DNA of 33,054 nucleotides from a virus, in the IMG/VR virus record IMGVR_UViG_3300027985_000584, positions 1-33,054 of that record; one strand, given 5' to 3'. The position numbers and the translations under genes are program-made. The notes beneath the pieces were generated by a model that searched no databases, had not been told where the DNA came from, and saw only the letters and a program-made list of their open reading frames with translations. Below, in pieces: positions 21,099 to 29,335 of this stretch. Each line of letters starts with the position of its first letter. Position 1 is the first letter of the stretch.

Positions 21099-22231
21099 CG
21101 GCGGGTTACTTCGGGAGTAAAGCGCAGGCAGATGCGGCGAAATCTTCTGCCAAAGCTCAAAATGATGCTACAATGGCGGGTATTGACCTTCAGCGCGAGA
21201 TGTATAATCAGGCAAGGTCTGATTACTCTCCGTATAGGCAGGTTGGCCAGAACGCTATACCGCTTTACAATGAGCTTACAAGGGAGCGCGACAAGGGAAC
21301 GCAGAATGCGTTGACTGATTACCAAAATTACCAGGGCCAGAATCTTCCGGGATCGAATCTTAGCGTGAACTTGGCAAACCCGAATCAGTACACGGTTGAC
21401 ACGAATATTGCCAAGGTTAACCCGAACAGTTTCAACGCCATCAACACGAAGTCATACGCGCTTGACCCTTCGCAGTATCAGGCAGATTCGTCTAACGTGA
21501 TCAATTTCCAGATGGACCCTACCGACGCGGTCTACAAGTGGAAGCAAGATCAGGCCCAGAAGGGCGTCGCCCAAAACATGGCGGCGGCTGGTCTATCCGG
21601 CTCAAAGTACGGAATGAGCCTATCGCAAGACGCAAATATGCGCGTTGCCGCCGACGAGGCAGACAGCCAGTTCAACCGAGAGATGCAGAAGTATGGCGTT
21701 TTGAACCAGCAGCAGTCCGACCTTTATGGTCGCACTGCAGATCAGAATAACCTCCAGTATGCGAGAGATTACACAAAAGAAAGCGACCTGTACAACCGCA
21801 CCTCAGAACAGAATGCAATGGATTGGCAACGTCAGTATCAGCAGCAGAGCGACCTATTTAACCGCACTAACCAAAACGCCCTTACCGGCTATCAGGTGCA
21901 GGCTGATAACTATAATAGGGCATACCAGAACGCGACTTACACAGATCAGCTAAAGCTTAACCAGCTCGCCAATGCGTTCAATATGAACAACACTATGGCC
22001 AACCAGGATTATTCAAAGGCCCTTGATGCCGTTAAAATTGGTGCCGGTGCTGCCGGAACAACCGGTGGATGGGCTATGGGTGTCGGGCAAAATGGTGCAC
22101 AGATGATGCAGAATCAGGGGGCTGCAAACGCAAACGCAATTACCGCGCAGGGCAACGCGGCTGCCGGAATGTACGGAGGTATGTACAACACAGGTCTAAA
22201 TGCTCTCGCAATGTACAATATGTATCGATAG
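21053..22231 (+). CDS. DNA ejection/internal virion protein, gp7 position
   Basis: A 392-residue protein starting at ATG 21053 with GGAG 8 bases upstream; a GTG three codons earlier is possible. Residues 3-21 form a Gly/Ala-rich hydrophobic segment (AAAVPIAVGVGGIAAGYFG), as in membrane-active ejection proteins. Then comes a helical, Asn/Gln/Tyr-rich body. Residues 220-272 contain three copies of (Q/E)SDL(Y/F)-x-RT with exactly 22-residue spacing (S222, S244, S266) and a fourth degenerate copy at 284, so a regular helical array. The C-terminus is Gly/Ala/Asn/Met-rich. It is probably carried in the virion and injected with the DNA to form the trans-envelope conduit. Confidence 0.75.
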   Translation: MPAAAVPIAVGVGGIAAGYFGSKAQADAAKSSAKAQNDATMAGIDLQREMYNQARSDYSPYRQVGQNAIPLYNELTRERDKGTQNALTDYQNYQGQNLPGSNLSVNLANPNQYTVDTNIAKVNPNSFNAINTKSYALDPSQYQADSSNVINFQMDPTDAVYKWKQDQAQKGVAQNMAAAGLSGSKYGMSLSQDANMRVAADEADSQFNREMQKYGVLNQQQSDLYGRTADQNNLQYARDYTKESDLYNRTSEQNAMDWQRQYQQQSDLFNRTNQNALTGYQVQADNYNRAYQNATYTDQLKLNQLANAFNMNNTMANQDYSKALDAVKIGAGAAGTTGGWAMGVGQNGAQMMQNQGAANANAITAQGNAAAGMYGGMYNTGLNALAMYNMYR

Positions 22232-22237
22232 GGGTTT

Positions 22238-23527
22238 ATGATGCCATACGACGTTTGGGGTAATATCAATCAGGGGCAAACAAACTTCATGAACGCACTT
22301 GCCATGCGCAAACAGCAGGAGCAGGCCGACGCAAGAAACGCAATCCTTGCACAGCAGACGCAGGCAAGTATGCGCATGAAAGAGGACGAGTTTGCACGGT
22401 CGCGCCAAATGGATCAAATGAAGATCGAAGAGGCTCAGCGGGCGCAGCAGGTTCAGCAGGTAAAGGGAGCCTACAATATCCTCAACTCAATTAACAGTCA
22501 AGCCGATCTTGACCGTGCGCGTGGATACATGCAGCAGAACGCACCGGAGTATCTGACTCAGGTTCCTGAAGTGTATGACGATAAAGGAAAGGCCGCGATT
22601 GACGGGTATAAAAACCTTTACCGGAACGTTGCTGTTGATCAATTCAAAATGACTGAACGGTGGGTAAAAGACGCGAACGGAAACCGGTATCCTGTCCTTC
22701 TCGACCAGAACGAAAACCCTGCCGACATGCAGCTTCCGGAAGGATACCACTGGATCAACAAAGATCTTGAGAAGACAGATATCGAGCAGCAAGGCGCGAT
22801 TGACAAGCAGCGGGCGAGTGATGCGGCGGCAATGGAGCGTGAGCAGGCTGGAAATCAGAGCGCCATGAATATTGCCAAATACAACGCCGGTGCAGATCTT
22901 GAGAAAGAGAAGCTGAAGCTTCAGTCTGAAGAGACGCGGGCGCGGATGCAGCAGCTCGCGGCGTCGGGCGCGAAAACTTTTGAGAATGAGCAGAAGCTTC
23001 GTAAAGAGTTTGATGCCCTACCTGAAGTAAAGACGTTTATCGAAGTTGACCGCAATTACAACATGATGGATCAGGCTGTAAAAGATATCAAGAAGCAAGC
23101 TGGTGACAGCGGAAAGCCTTGGGCATCTTATTCATACGCAGATCAGGCCCTAATAACAACGTTCAACAAGATGCTCGATCCAACGAGCGTTGTCAGAGAA
23201 AGCGAGTATGCGCGAACATCTGAGGACCAAGCCTGGCTTTCTCGTTTAAAGTCAGGGTGGGATGCGATTTATTCTGGAGGAAAGCTTAACGAGCCTGAGC
23301 GCAAGGCAATTTTCAGAATGGCAAAAAATTTCCGGGATGCATCGAAAGAAAAGTACGATGTGCAGGACAAGTTTTATAAGGGACTGTTCAAGGATTATGG
23401 CCTTAATAAAGAGCATATGTCATCAGTTCGTGGTACACCGAATGAAATAGCAGCGGATTACGAAAAGAGCCAGGGTGCACAGAATTATCAATCAATGGCC
23501 GAAGAATTCCTTAATGGGTTGCAATAA
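22238..23527 (+). CDS. DNA ejection/internal virion protein, gp20 position
   Basis: A 429-residue protein with ATG 22238 (a second ATG follows) after GGGG. Gln/Ala-rich helices (residues 25-90) end in a coiled coil. Residues 140-170 form a small domain containing MTERWVKDANGNRYPVLLDQ. The C-terminal third has ALITTFNKMLDPTSVVRESE and AWLSRLKSG, a segment I recognise from virion-associated proteins of podoviruses and other tailed phages (TF-x-KMLDP-x-SVVRE). The gene order of three large helical proteins after gp14-like fits P22 gp7, gp20 and gp16. The stop overlaps the next start (TAATG). Confidence 0.75.
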   Translation: MMPYDVWGNINQGQTNFMNALAMRKQQEQADARNAILAQQTQASMRMKEDEFARSRQMDQMKIEEAQRAQQVQQVKGAYNILNSINSQADLDRARGYMQQNAPEYLTQVPEVYDDKGKAAIDGYKNLYRNVAVDQFKMTERWVKDANGNRYPVLLDQNENPADMQLPEGYHWINKDLEKTDIEQQGAIDKQRASDAAAMEREQAGNQSAMNIAKYNAGADLEKEKLKLQSEETRARMQQLAASGAKTFENEQKLRKEFDALPEVKTFIEVDRNYNMMDQAVKDIKKQAGDSGKPWASYSYADQALITTFNKMLDPTSVVRESEYARTSEDQAWLSRLKSGWDAIYSGGKLNEPERKAIFRMAKNFRDASKEKYDVQDKFYKGLFKDYGLNKEHMSSVRGTPNEIAADYEKSQGAQNYQSMAEEFLNGLQ

Positions 23528-25677
23528 TGCCTACGCTTCAAGATGTATTTTCAAATTCGAAATTCTACGATCTCCCTGAAGATGCGCAGTATCTCGTCAT
23601 TGATAAGATTGATAGCCGGTTCGGAAAGATGCCGAAGGAGGCGCAGGATATCGCCTACGGCCGCATGAAAGAGAAGTGGGGATCATCTTCCGGTCCGCAA
23701 ATGCCCACAGATGATTTGCAAGTCTCCCACGATACATCAAGCTCCCCGCAACCGGTGGAAGAACAGCCGCAAGAAGCACCACAAATACCAGATCAAATGG
23801 CGGCGGCACACGATCCAACACCGCCTGAGAAACGTGGCATCATCGACCGGATAGGCGATACAATAGAGCAAAGAGTACCACTTGAAAATAGGCAGGATAT
23901 CGCAAACACCGTGCGCGGGGTTACGGTTCCGGTTGCTGGCCTGGCAGGTGCCGGTCTTGCATCTCCAACTGTCGCAGGTGTTGCTGCTGGAGGGGCACTT
24001 GGGGCGACTGCTGCTTCAAAGGGTAACGATTGGCTTGATCAAAGAATATTCCGAACTCAGCAACATAGAAGTGCAAAAGAAGAGTTGATCGACACCGGCA
24101 AACAGGTCGCACAAAATGCTTTGATGTACGGCGCTCCAGCAACTTCGGCGGCGGCAGGTGTAGGGGTTGTCAAGAATGCGATCACTGGTGGACTTGGTTA
24201 TGGGGCGTCTGAAGAGGTCGAAAAACTCGACAAAATGCGCCGGGGAGAGTATCGGCCGCAGAGTGCGAAAGAAGAGATAAAGCAGGCCGCAAAAAATATC
24301 GCTGTCGGCACCGTAATGGATTTGACAGGTCAGGCTGTCGCAGGCACTCCCCGTGCTGCCGGTGCGGTTGCGAATGCTGCGCGTAATAAGCTCAACAACT
24401 CGGCGCTTGCGCAGGACGTAGCGGCGGCTGAGTCTCAGGGAATTAAGGTTGCCACGAGTGACGTTAAGCGGCCAAGAACATTTATGGGAAAGGCGGCGCA
24501 ACGGGTGGGCGAAGCTGTCCCGGTTGTCGGTACCGGGCGGATGCGTAGGCAGCAGCAGGAACAGAGGATTAAGGCAGTCAAAGATACCATTTCCGAGTTC
24601 GGCGTTGACGCTGATACTAACAAGGGAGTGTTCGATGATGTGATGAGCGATCTTTCGGCGCGTAGGAAGTCTGACCTTAGCAAGTACGCCAGATGGAAGA
24701 CAGACGTGTTCAACCGGCTTGACAGCGCAGGCAATGTAAATGTTGACCGCACGATAGCGACGATAGACAATGAAATAGCACGACTAAAAGGAATAAGCGA
24801 AACAGAATTTGACCCCGCTATCGCAAAATTTGAGTCCCTTAAGCGAGACATCCAGGGAAAGAGCATATCCAACGTCGATGAGAACCGCAGGGTGTTAGGA
24901 AAGATCTATCAGGCTCCAGACCTGGCCACAATTCGAGACACGACAAAGAAGTCTGTTGACAAAATATACGGTTCACTCGTTGGTGATATGGGTGATTTCA
25001 TCAATTCAAGCGGTGGGAATAAGGATCTGCGGCAGTGGAGGGTTGCCAACAAGCGCTTGTCTGATATGGCAGGGGAGATTGAATCAGGAACCCTTAAGAG
25101 CGTTCTCAAGCGCGGTGACGCAACGCCTGAAGATGTTAAAAAACTACTGTTCTCAAAGAAACCGAGCGAGATTAGATTGCTTGCAAAGAATTTAACCCAA
25201 CGCGGCCGGGAGAACGCCAAGACTGCAATCATGTTTGAGGCTGCAGAGCGAACACTTAAACGCGCACAATCAGAAGGTTTTGATAACATCAGTCCGGAGG
25301 CCTTCTCAACAAACGTTAAAAAATTGGGAGACTCAATAGGCGTATTTTTTAAAGGACAGGATCTACAGAGAATCAAGGGATTACAGCGGGCGCTTGAACT
25401 CACAAAACGGGCGGGAGAGTTTGCGGCGTCTCCACCTACCGGAGTGCAAAACTACCCGTTTATCAGTGGCGCAGCACTCGGAGGTCTTCTCGGAGGGACA
25501 AAGGCGGTTGCTGTTGCCGGAAGCATAGGCGGAATAGCGCGGGTTTATGAATCAAGACCTGTTCGCAACCTGCTCCTACAACTTTCTTACTCTCCCAAGG
25601 GAAGCCCTCGTGAAGCCGCGCTATACCGTAGTCTGATGCTACAGATAAAAAAACAGAACGAGCGAGAACGTAAGTAG
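23527..25677 (+). CDS. Large DNA ejection/internal virion protein, gp16 position
   Basis: A 716-residue protein overlapping the previous stop (TAATG). The N-terminus (TLQDVFSNSKFYDLPEDAQYL) is a short helical motif followed by a Pro/Gln-rich linker (residues 55-100). Three Gly/Ala-rich hydrophobic regions (about 131-164, 196-225, and 640-675) could insert into membrane, as expected for ejection proteins. The middle (230-630) is charged helix with coiled coils. P22 gp16 is of similar size and is required for DNA delivery. No lytic transglycosylase motif is visible. It is the last gene before the terminator at 25771. Confidence 0.75.
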   Translation: MPTLQDVFSNSKFYDLPEDAQYLVIDKIDSRFGKMPKEAQDIAYGRMKEKWGSSSGPQMPTDDLQVSHDTSSSPQPVEEQPQEAPQIPDQMAAAHDPTPPEKRGIIDRIGDTIEQRVPLENRQDIANTVRGVTVPVAGLAGAGLASPTVAGVAAGGALGATAASKGNDWLDQRIFRTQQHRSAKEELIDTGKQVAQNALMYGAPATSAAAGVGVVKNAITGGLGYGASEEVEKLDKMRRGEYRPQSAKEEIKQAAKNIAVGTVMDLTGQAVAGTPRAAGAVANAARNKLNNSALAQDVAAAESQGIKVATSDVKRPRTFMGKAAQRVGEAVPVVGTGRMRRQQQEQRIKAVKDTISEFGVDADTNKGVFDDVMSDLSARRKSDLSKYARWKTDVFNRLDSAGNVNVDRTIATIDNEIARLKGISETEFDPAIAKFESLKRDIQGKSISNVDENRRVLGKIYQAPDLATIRDTTKKSVDKIYGSLVGDMGDFINSSGGNKDLRQWRVANKRLSDMAGEIESGTLKSVLKRGDATPEDVKKLLFSKKPSEIRLLAKNLTQRGRENAKTAIMFEAAERTLKRAQSEGFDNISPEAFSTNVKKLGDSIGVFFKGQDLQRIKGLQRALELTKRAGEFAASPPTGVQNYPFISGAALGGLLGGTKAVAVAGSIGGIARVYESRPVRNLLLQLSYSPKGSPREAALYRSLMLQIKKQNERERK

Positions 25678-25737
25678 TTGCAAGCGAGATTGATAATTAG
25701 TATATTGATCATGATTAAATAACCGGTTACTGACTGG

Positions 25738-25762
25738 CCTTTGCTGCCAGATCTGAGCAAAG
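25738..25762 (+). other. Small inverted repeat in the intergenic stretch before the surface-protein module
   Basis: CTTTGCT (25738-25744) pairs with AGCAAAG (25756-25762), 7 bp with an 11-base loop. It lies in the 140-base gap between the ejection gene and the exported-protein genes, just upstream of the terminator. I saw no convincing promoter in this gap. It may be a processing or antitermination element. Confidence 0.4.
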
Positions 25763-25770
25763 ATACCAAG

Positions 25771-25804
25771 ACGCCCGTTGCGACAATGCAGCGGGCGTTT
25801 TTTA
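25771..25804 (+). terminator. Rho-independent terminator after the ejection genes
   Basis: ACGCCCG (25771-25777) pairs with CGGGCGT (25792-25798), extended inward by TGC/GCA, and is followed by a T-rich run. The SD of the next gene (GGAGG, 25808-25812) follows at once, so read-through must supply part of the downstream expression unless a promoter was missed. Confidence 0.85.
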
Positions 25805-25816
25805 TTTGGAGGACGC

Positions 25817-26275
25817 ATGAAGAGACTATCTATTGTTTTTGTACTGATTCTTGCGCTTTGCGCGAATGCTGGTGCGGCTGGAACAATGACCGGGTGTGCG
25901 GCGAGTGATTGGGTTGACATCGGTAATGAAAATTGGGCCTGCACGTTAAGCTGGACGGACGATACGAACGGGACAACCGGGACGATATATATTCCCGCGA
26001 GTCTTTACGGACTATGGGCGGGTGCGGCAATTACTGACCCTGGGAGCACTGCGCCAACTGACAACTACGATATTGTGATCAGCTCAACGGTATCGAGCCG
26101 GTGGACAGGTTTAGACATATTCGACGGCAATCTGCTTAACCGGGACACGTCCACGACAGAGAAGGCTACTTGGAGCATGGCACCGTTCCCGGTATACGGA
26201 AACTTGACGTTTGCTTTGTCAGGAAATGCGGTCAACAACGCCACCGGAACCATAACTCTAATTCTTGCGAAGTAA
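25817..26275 (+). CDS. Small exported beta-rich protein (Sec signal peptide)
   Basis: A start at ATG 25817 (GGAGG 4 bases upstream) is better than the open frame's earlier start. It gives 152 residues. Residues 1-21 are a textbook Sec signal: MKR, a long hydrophobic core (LSIVFVLILAL), then CANAGAAG with an A-x-A cleavage site. The mature part has C28 and C45 and short beta strands with Asn/Thr/Gly-rich turns (TDDTNGTTGTIYIP; NNATGTITLILAK). It could be a periplasmic or surface-exposed phage protein. It is the first gene of a set that share this type of leader. Function unknown. Confidence 0.75.
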   Translation: MKRLSIVFVLILALCANAGAAGTMTGCAASDWVDIGNENWACTLSWTDDTNGTTGTIYIPASLYGLWAGAAITDPGSTAPTDNYDIVISSTVSSRWTGLDIFDGNLLNRDTSTTEKATWSMAPFPVYGNLTFALSGNAVNNATGTITLILAK

Positions 26276-26278
26276 GCC

Positions 26279-26479
26279 ATGGCAAACACAACAATAAAAG
26301 ACCTCATCATGAAGCTGGACCCGGATTGCAACAAGCCGCAGTACACCTATGAATTTTCAAACGGGCGACGGTTCTATAGCAACGATATGCCATCCGCAAC
26401 AGATCAGTACGACGACGCGATCCTTGACGGCGACGATAATCCCATCTTGGATGGAAACGGAGATTGGTTGACATGGTAA
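26279..26479 (+). CDS. 66-residue acidic protein with ILDG repeats
   Basis: ATG at 26279 directly after the previous stop; it overlaps the next gene by 7 bases. The C-terminal half has AILDGDDNPILDGNGDW, two (I/L)LDG(D/N) units with many Asp, reminiscent of small calcium-binding loops but without a full EF-hand. Unlike its neighbours it lacks a signal peptide. It may be a chaperone or connector for the fibre next to it; that is inference. No family was recognised. Confidence 0.6.
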   Translation: MANTTIKDLIMKLDPDCNKPQYTYEFSNGRRFYSNDMPSATDQYDDAILDGDDNPILDGNGDWLTW

Positions 26480-27651
26480 AGCGCGTTGCAATCGTTGTCG
26501 TCTGCTTGGCCGTTGCATCCGGCGCGATTGCTGCCGGAATCACTTGGTGGGATTATGACAACACGAGTTCATTGGAGGATACCGACGAGTTCATGGTTGG
26601 GTCTTCCGAGCGTTCCGGTGCGGGACTGCGCAATATAACGTGGCCTGATCTAATCACCGCCATATCTGGAGAGGACTTAGGTATCGTCCAGGATGAGACA
26701 CCATCATCAGCTAACTACAACGGCGACACGACACACGCTCTAAGCCAGGACGACTTCTACGATTTATGGTCTCTAATTGACACCGACATGGACGGAGACC
26801 TAACGAATGAGACGTGGTTCGCCCTGGCTGGTGGTGGTGACATAACGGCGATATGGTCAGGGTCTACAGGAGATATCTCCGCCCTTACTGCCGGTGGAGG
26901 TGACTCTCTCGACGCTACAGCGGCGGACTACTCCATCCCATGGGTTCTCGCGACAGACTGCTCGGCGGTGACAACCGTTGGCAGGGCATGTATGGACAGT
27001 GATGACGGACAGCTATACATGGGAGACGGGGCAGACGCTGTTAATGTAGGGCCAGGATCATATAACGACCTCGCTTCTGACGGGATAGTTGTAAACTCTT
27101 CCGGTACTCCATACGCCAGAACTCTTACCGGGTCAGGCCTTGCAGTTGCATCAAATGGAGACGGAACCGCAGGAAATCCAACAATCACCGTCACGGCGGC
27201 TTCTGCAGGCACAATCAATACCGGGACAAGCGATTCAACGGCGGTAACGCCTGATGCTCTCGCCGGATCTATCCTAGGGACACAGATAGCAACCCTTCGA
27301 GTCATTGAGCCTGACGACACGCTCGCAACCGGAGACGGTCAATTCTACTTCACAATTCCTTACGAATTCAACGGAATGAATCTCGTAAACGCCCACGCCG
27401 CAGTTTACACAGCGTCGTCGTCCGGTACTCCGACTGTTCAGATCTACAATTTAACCGATACGGTAGACATGCTCTCTACCGAGATAACGATAGACGCCTC
27501 TGAGACAAACTCTTACACCGCCGCAGCGCAGCCGGTAATTGACACGGACTACGACGATGTGGCGGCTGGTGATATCATCCGGGTTGACGTTGATGTGGCC
27601 GGGACCGGGACCGCAGGGCTTGACGTGATACTCTCTTTTAGGTTGCCATGA
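26473..27651 (+). CDS. Tail-fibre-like protein with N-terminal signal peptide
   Basis: 392 residues from ATG 26473 (GGAG 10 bases upstream). The N-terminus MVKRVAIVVVCLAVASGAIAAG is a Sec-type signal with AIA/AG cleavage. The following ITWWDYDNTSSLEDTDEFMVGSS resembles the start of many phage tail fibre proteins. Residues 230-275 hold T-x-x-S-x-AVTPDALAGS, a motif at the fibre end common in such proteins. The C-terminal domain (EFNGMNLVNAHAAVYTASSSGTPTVQIYN, then LDVILSFRLP) is a beta-sandwich found repeatedly at phage fibre ends and in host recognition modules. A signal peptide on a fibre is unexpected, because fibres normally assemble in the cytoplasm. Confidence 0.75.
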   Translation: MVKRVAIVVVCLAVASGAIAAGITWWDYDNTSSLEDTDEFMVGSSERSGAGLRNITWPDLITAISGEDLGIVQDETPSSANYNGDTTHALSQDDFYDLWSLIDTDMDGDLTNETWFALAGGGDITAIWSGSTGDISALTAGGGDSLDATAADYSIPWVLATDCSAVTTVGRACMDSDDGQLYMGDGADAVNVGPGSYNDLASDGIVVNSSGTPYARTLTGSGLAVASNGDGTAGNPTITVTAASAGTINTGTSDSTAVTPDALAGSILGTQIATLRVIEPDDTLATGDGQFYFTIPYEFNGMNLVNAHAAVYTASSSGTPTVQIYNLTDTVDMLSTEITIDASETNSYTAAAQPVIDTDYDDVAAGDIIRVDVDVAGTGTAGLDVILSFRLP

Positions 27652-28541
27652 TGATGAAGAAGATTGTCGCCATAGCGCTTATACTGATAGCGCAGCAGTG
27701 CTACGCCGCTAAGGTGATTTTCTTCTATAATTCGCGCGATACCGCAAGGCTCGGACACTCAACGAGCAACCCCGCAAGTACGGACACGTACTCAAGCGGA
27801 ACGTATGGATTTTATACGCAAAGAACTGCAACGTCGAACTTCACGGCCCGCAGTCTTTGGGCGTATTTAAAAGGCTCTGGTTGGGAAAATGCATTTTGCC
27901 TAACAGGAGGGGTTTACTCCGACGACGGTGCCGACGCTCCAGACGCAAAGCTTGGCCAGACATCAGAGTATGAGCCGCCAGACGTTATTCAATATCGCTG
28001 CATGCAGCTATCATCTCCACTATTCGTCGCGGCAGGCACTAAATACTGGATCGGCTACAACACGGAGTCTGGCTATGGTGTTCAATACGGATATGACGCA
28101 GGCGCTGTAAATAAATTCAAATCAACATCCACAGCATGTACGACACTACCTGATACTTTTGCTGGTTCGGCTGTATCAGACGGTGATGACGGTGTCTATC
28201 TGAGTTCTGAGGCATGCCCATCCTATCCTGGGATAAGCTCTGCGTCAATAGCTTCTGACGGTGTCACGCTTACGGTAACTTTCTCCGAGTCTGTATCACA
28301 TGGTTCAGGTTGGGGCGCAAGCGACTTTTACACGAACTGTTCATACGCCGGGAATATTGCGCTCACCTACTCATCAGGAGACGGGACGCCGGAACATGTT
28401 TTTACAACAGCGGAGACGGTGGAAAGTTACTATCTGTGCACTTTGTATTTTACCGGTGGCGCAGATTCAGTTGAAGACAATGAGGGAAACGACTTGGAAA
28501 AAATAAACTCTGACCCGATCACAAATAACAGCACTCAATGA
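27648..28541 (+). CDS. Exported protein with C-terminal Ig-like (SwmB-type) domain
   Basis: 297 residues from the first ATG (27648), overlapping the previous stop. The next two codons are also ATG, so the exact start is uncertain. Residues 1-21 (MMMKKIVAIALILIAQQCYAAK) are a signal peptide, CYA/AK cleavage. Residues 22-190 are a carbohydrate-binding-like beta-sandwich with six cysteines. The C-terminal 90 residues contain ISSASIASDGVTLTVTFSES, the sort of Ig-like SwmB domain that follows carbohydrate-active modules in bacterial surface proteins. It probably recognises a glycan. No catalytic residues are evident. Confidence 0.72.
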   Translation: MMMKKIVAIALILIAQQCYAAKVIFFYNSRDTARLGHSTSNPASTDTYSSGTYGFYTQRTATSNFTARSLWAYLKGSGWENAFCLTGGVYSDDGADAPDAKLGQTSEYEPPDVIQYRCMQLSSPLFVAAGTKYWIGYNTESGYGVQYGYDAGAVNKFKSTSTACTTLPDTFAGSAVSDGDDGVYLSSEACPSYPGISSASIASDGVTLTVTFSESVSHGSGWGASDFYTNCSYAGNIALTYSSGDGTPEHVFTTAETVESYYLCTLYFTGGADSVEDNEGNDLEKINSDPITNNSTQ

Positions 28542-29335
28542 TAAAACGAATCTCCATAATTCTCCTTATTCTTCCGGTGTCGGCCTATGCCAGCTACATG
28601 TTTATCAAAGGGCCTACTGGCGGCGGCGGTGGGACACATACGGATTACACCGCAGACGGAAATTGCGTCGCCGCGTATTTTCTAAACGGGACGAACTCGG
28701 AGACTGACCAGAGCGGTAATTCTCAGACGCTAACGATGCAGAATACCGTTGTGCAAGGTACGACGCTACCATCTGGTTACTCCGGTTATAGCCGAACATC
28801 CGATAGTGCTGTGCTCGATAGACTTTACAAAAGCGATGGCGGAACAACAGATATAAACGGAGCTGATCAGGCTATATCAATATGCGCGTGGATACGTCCC
28901 ACAGATGCCGGTGCGGACAGGTATTTTGCGAGTAAGGGAACGCCAGCATCAGACATCAGTTGGCTACTATACGTATCAACTTCCGACCAAAAAATACGCG
29001 GCGTTATCTCGTCGGACGGATCGACAAAAACATATGTAATACCTGCGACAACAGTAGTGGAGGACTCTTGGTATCACGTCTGCATGGTGTACGATGACAC
29101 AGACATCAGAATGTATATCAACGGTTCGCTTGATTCTAATGGGCTGGACAATCCTAAAGCATACACTTCGGGCCTTTATGATAGCACATCGTACTTCACT
29201 CTCTACGGTTCTGGCGGGTCGGGTTACTACGGAGAAATAGACGAGTTTATCATGCTCGACAGGGCGCTTAATTCGGCAGAGGTTACGGAGATTTACACCT
29301 ACGGAATTGACGGCACGAAGGGGGCGAATGACTAG
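28538..29335 (+). CDS. Exported LamG/concanavalin-like jellyroll protein
   Basis: 265 residues; ATG 28538 overlaps the previous stop (ATGA). The signal peptide is MIKRISIILLILPVSAYAS. After a Gly-rich linker (GPTGGGGGTH) comes a LamG-like domain: CVAAYFLNGTNSETDQSGN, then ISICAWIRPTDAGADRYFASKG, then WYHVCMVYDDTDIRMYINGSLDS, and a C-terminal YGEIDEFIMLDRALNSAEVTEIYT. These strand motifs are typical of Laminin_G_3 domains in bacterial and phage surface proteins that bind carbohydrate or protein ligands. It is followed without a gap by the large lyase-like gene. Confidence 0.82.
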   Translation: MIKRISIILLILPVSAYASYMFIKGPTGGGGGTHTDYTADGNCVAAYFLNGTNSETDQSGNSQTLTMQNTVVQGTTLPSGYSGYSRTSDSAVLDRLYKSDGGTTDINGADQAISICAWIRPTDAGADRYFASKGTPASDISWLLYVSTSDQKIRGVISSDGSTKTYVIPATTVVEDSWYHVCMVYDDTDIRMYINGSLDSNGLDNPKAYTSGLYDSTSYFTLYGSGGSGYYGEIDEFIMLDRALNSAEVTEIYTYGIDGTKGAND

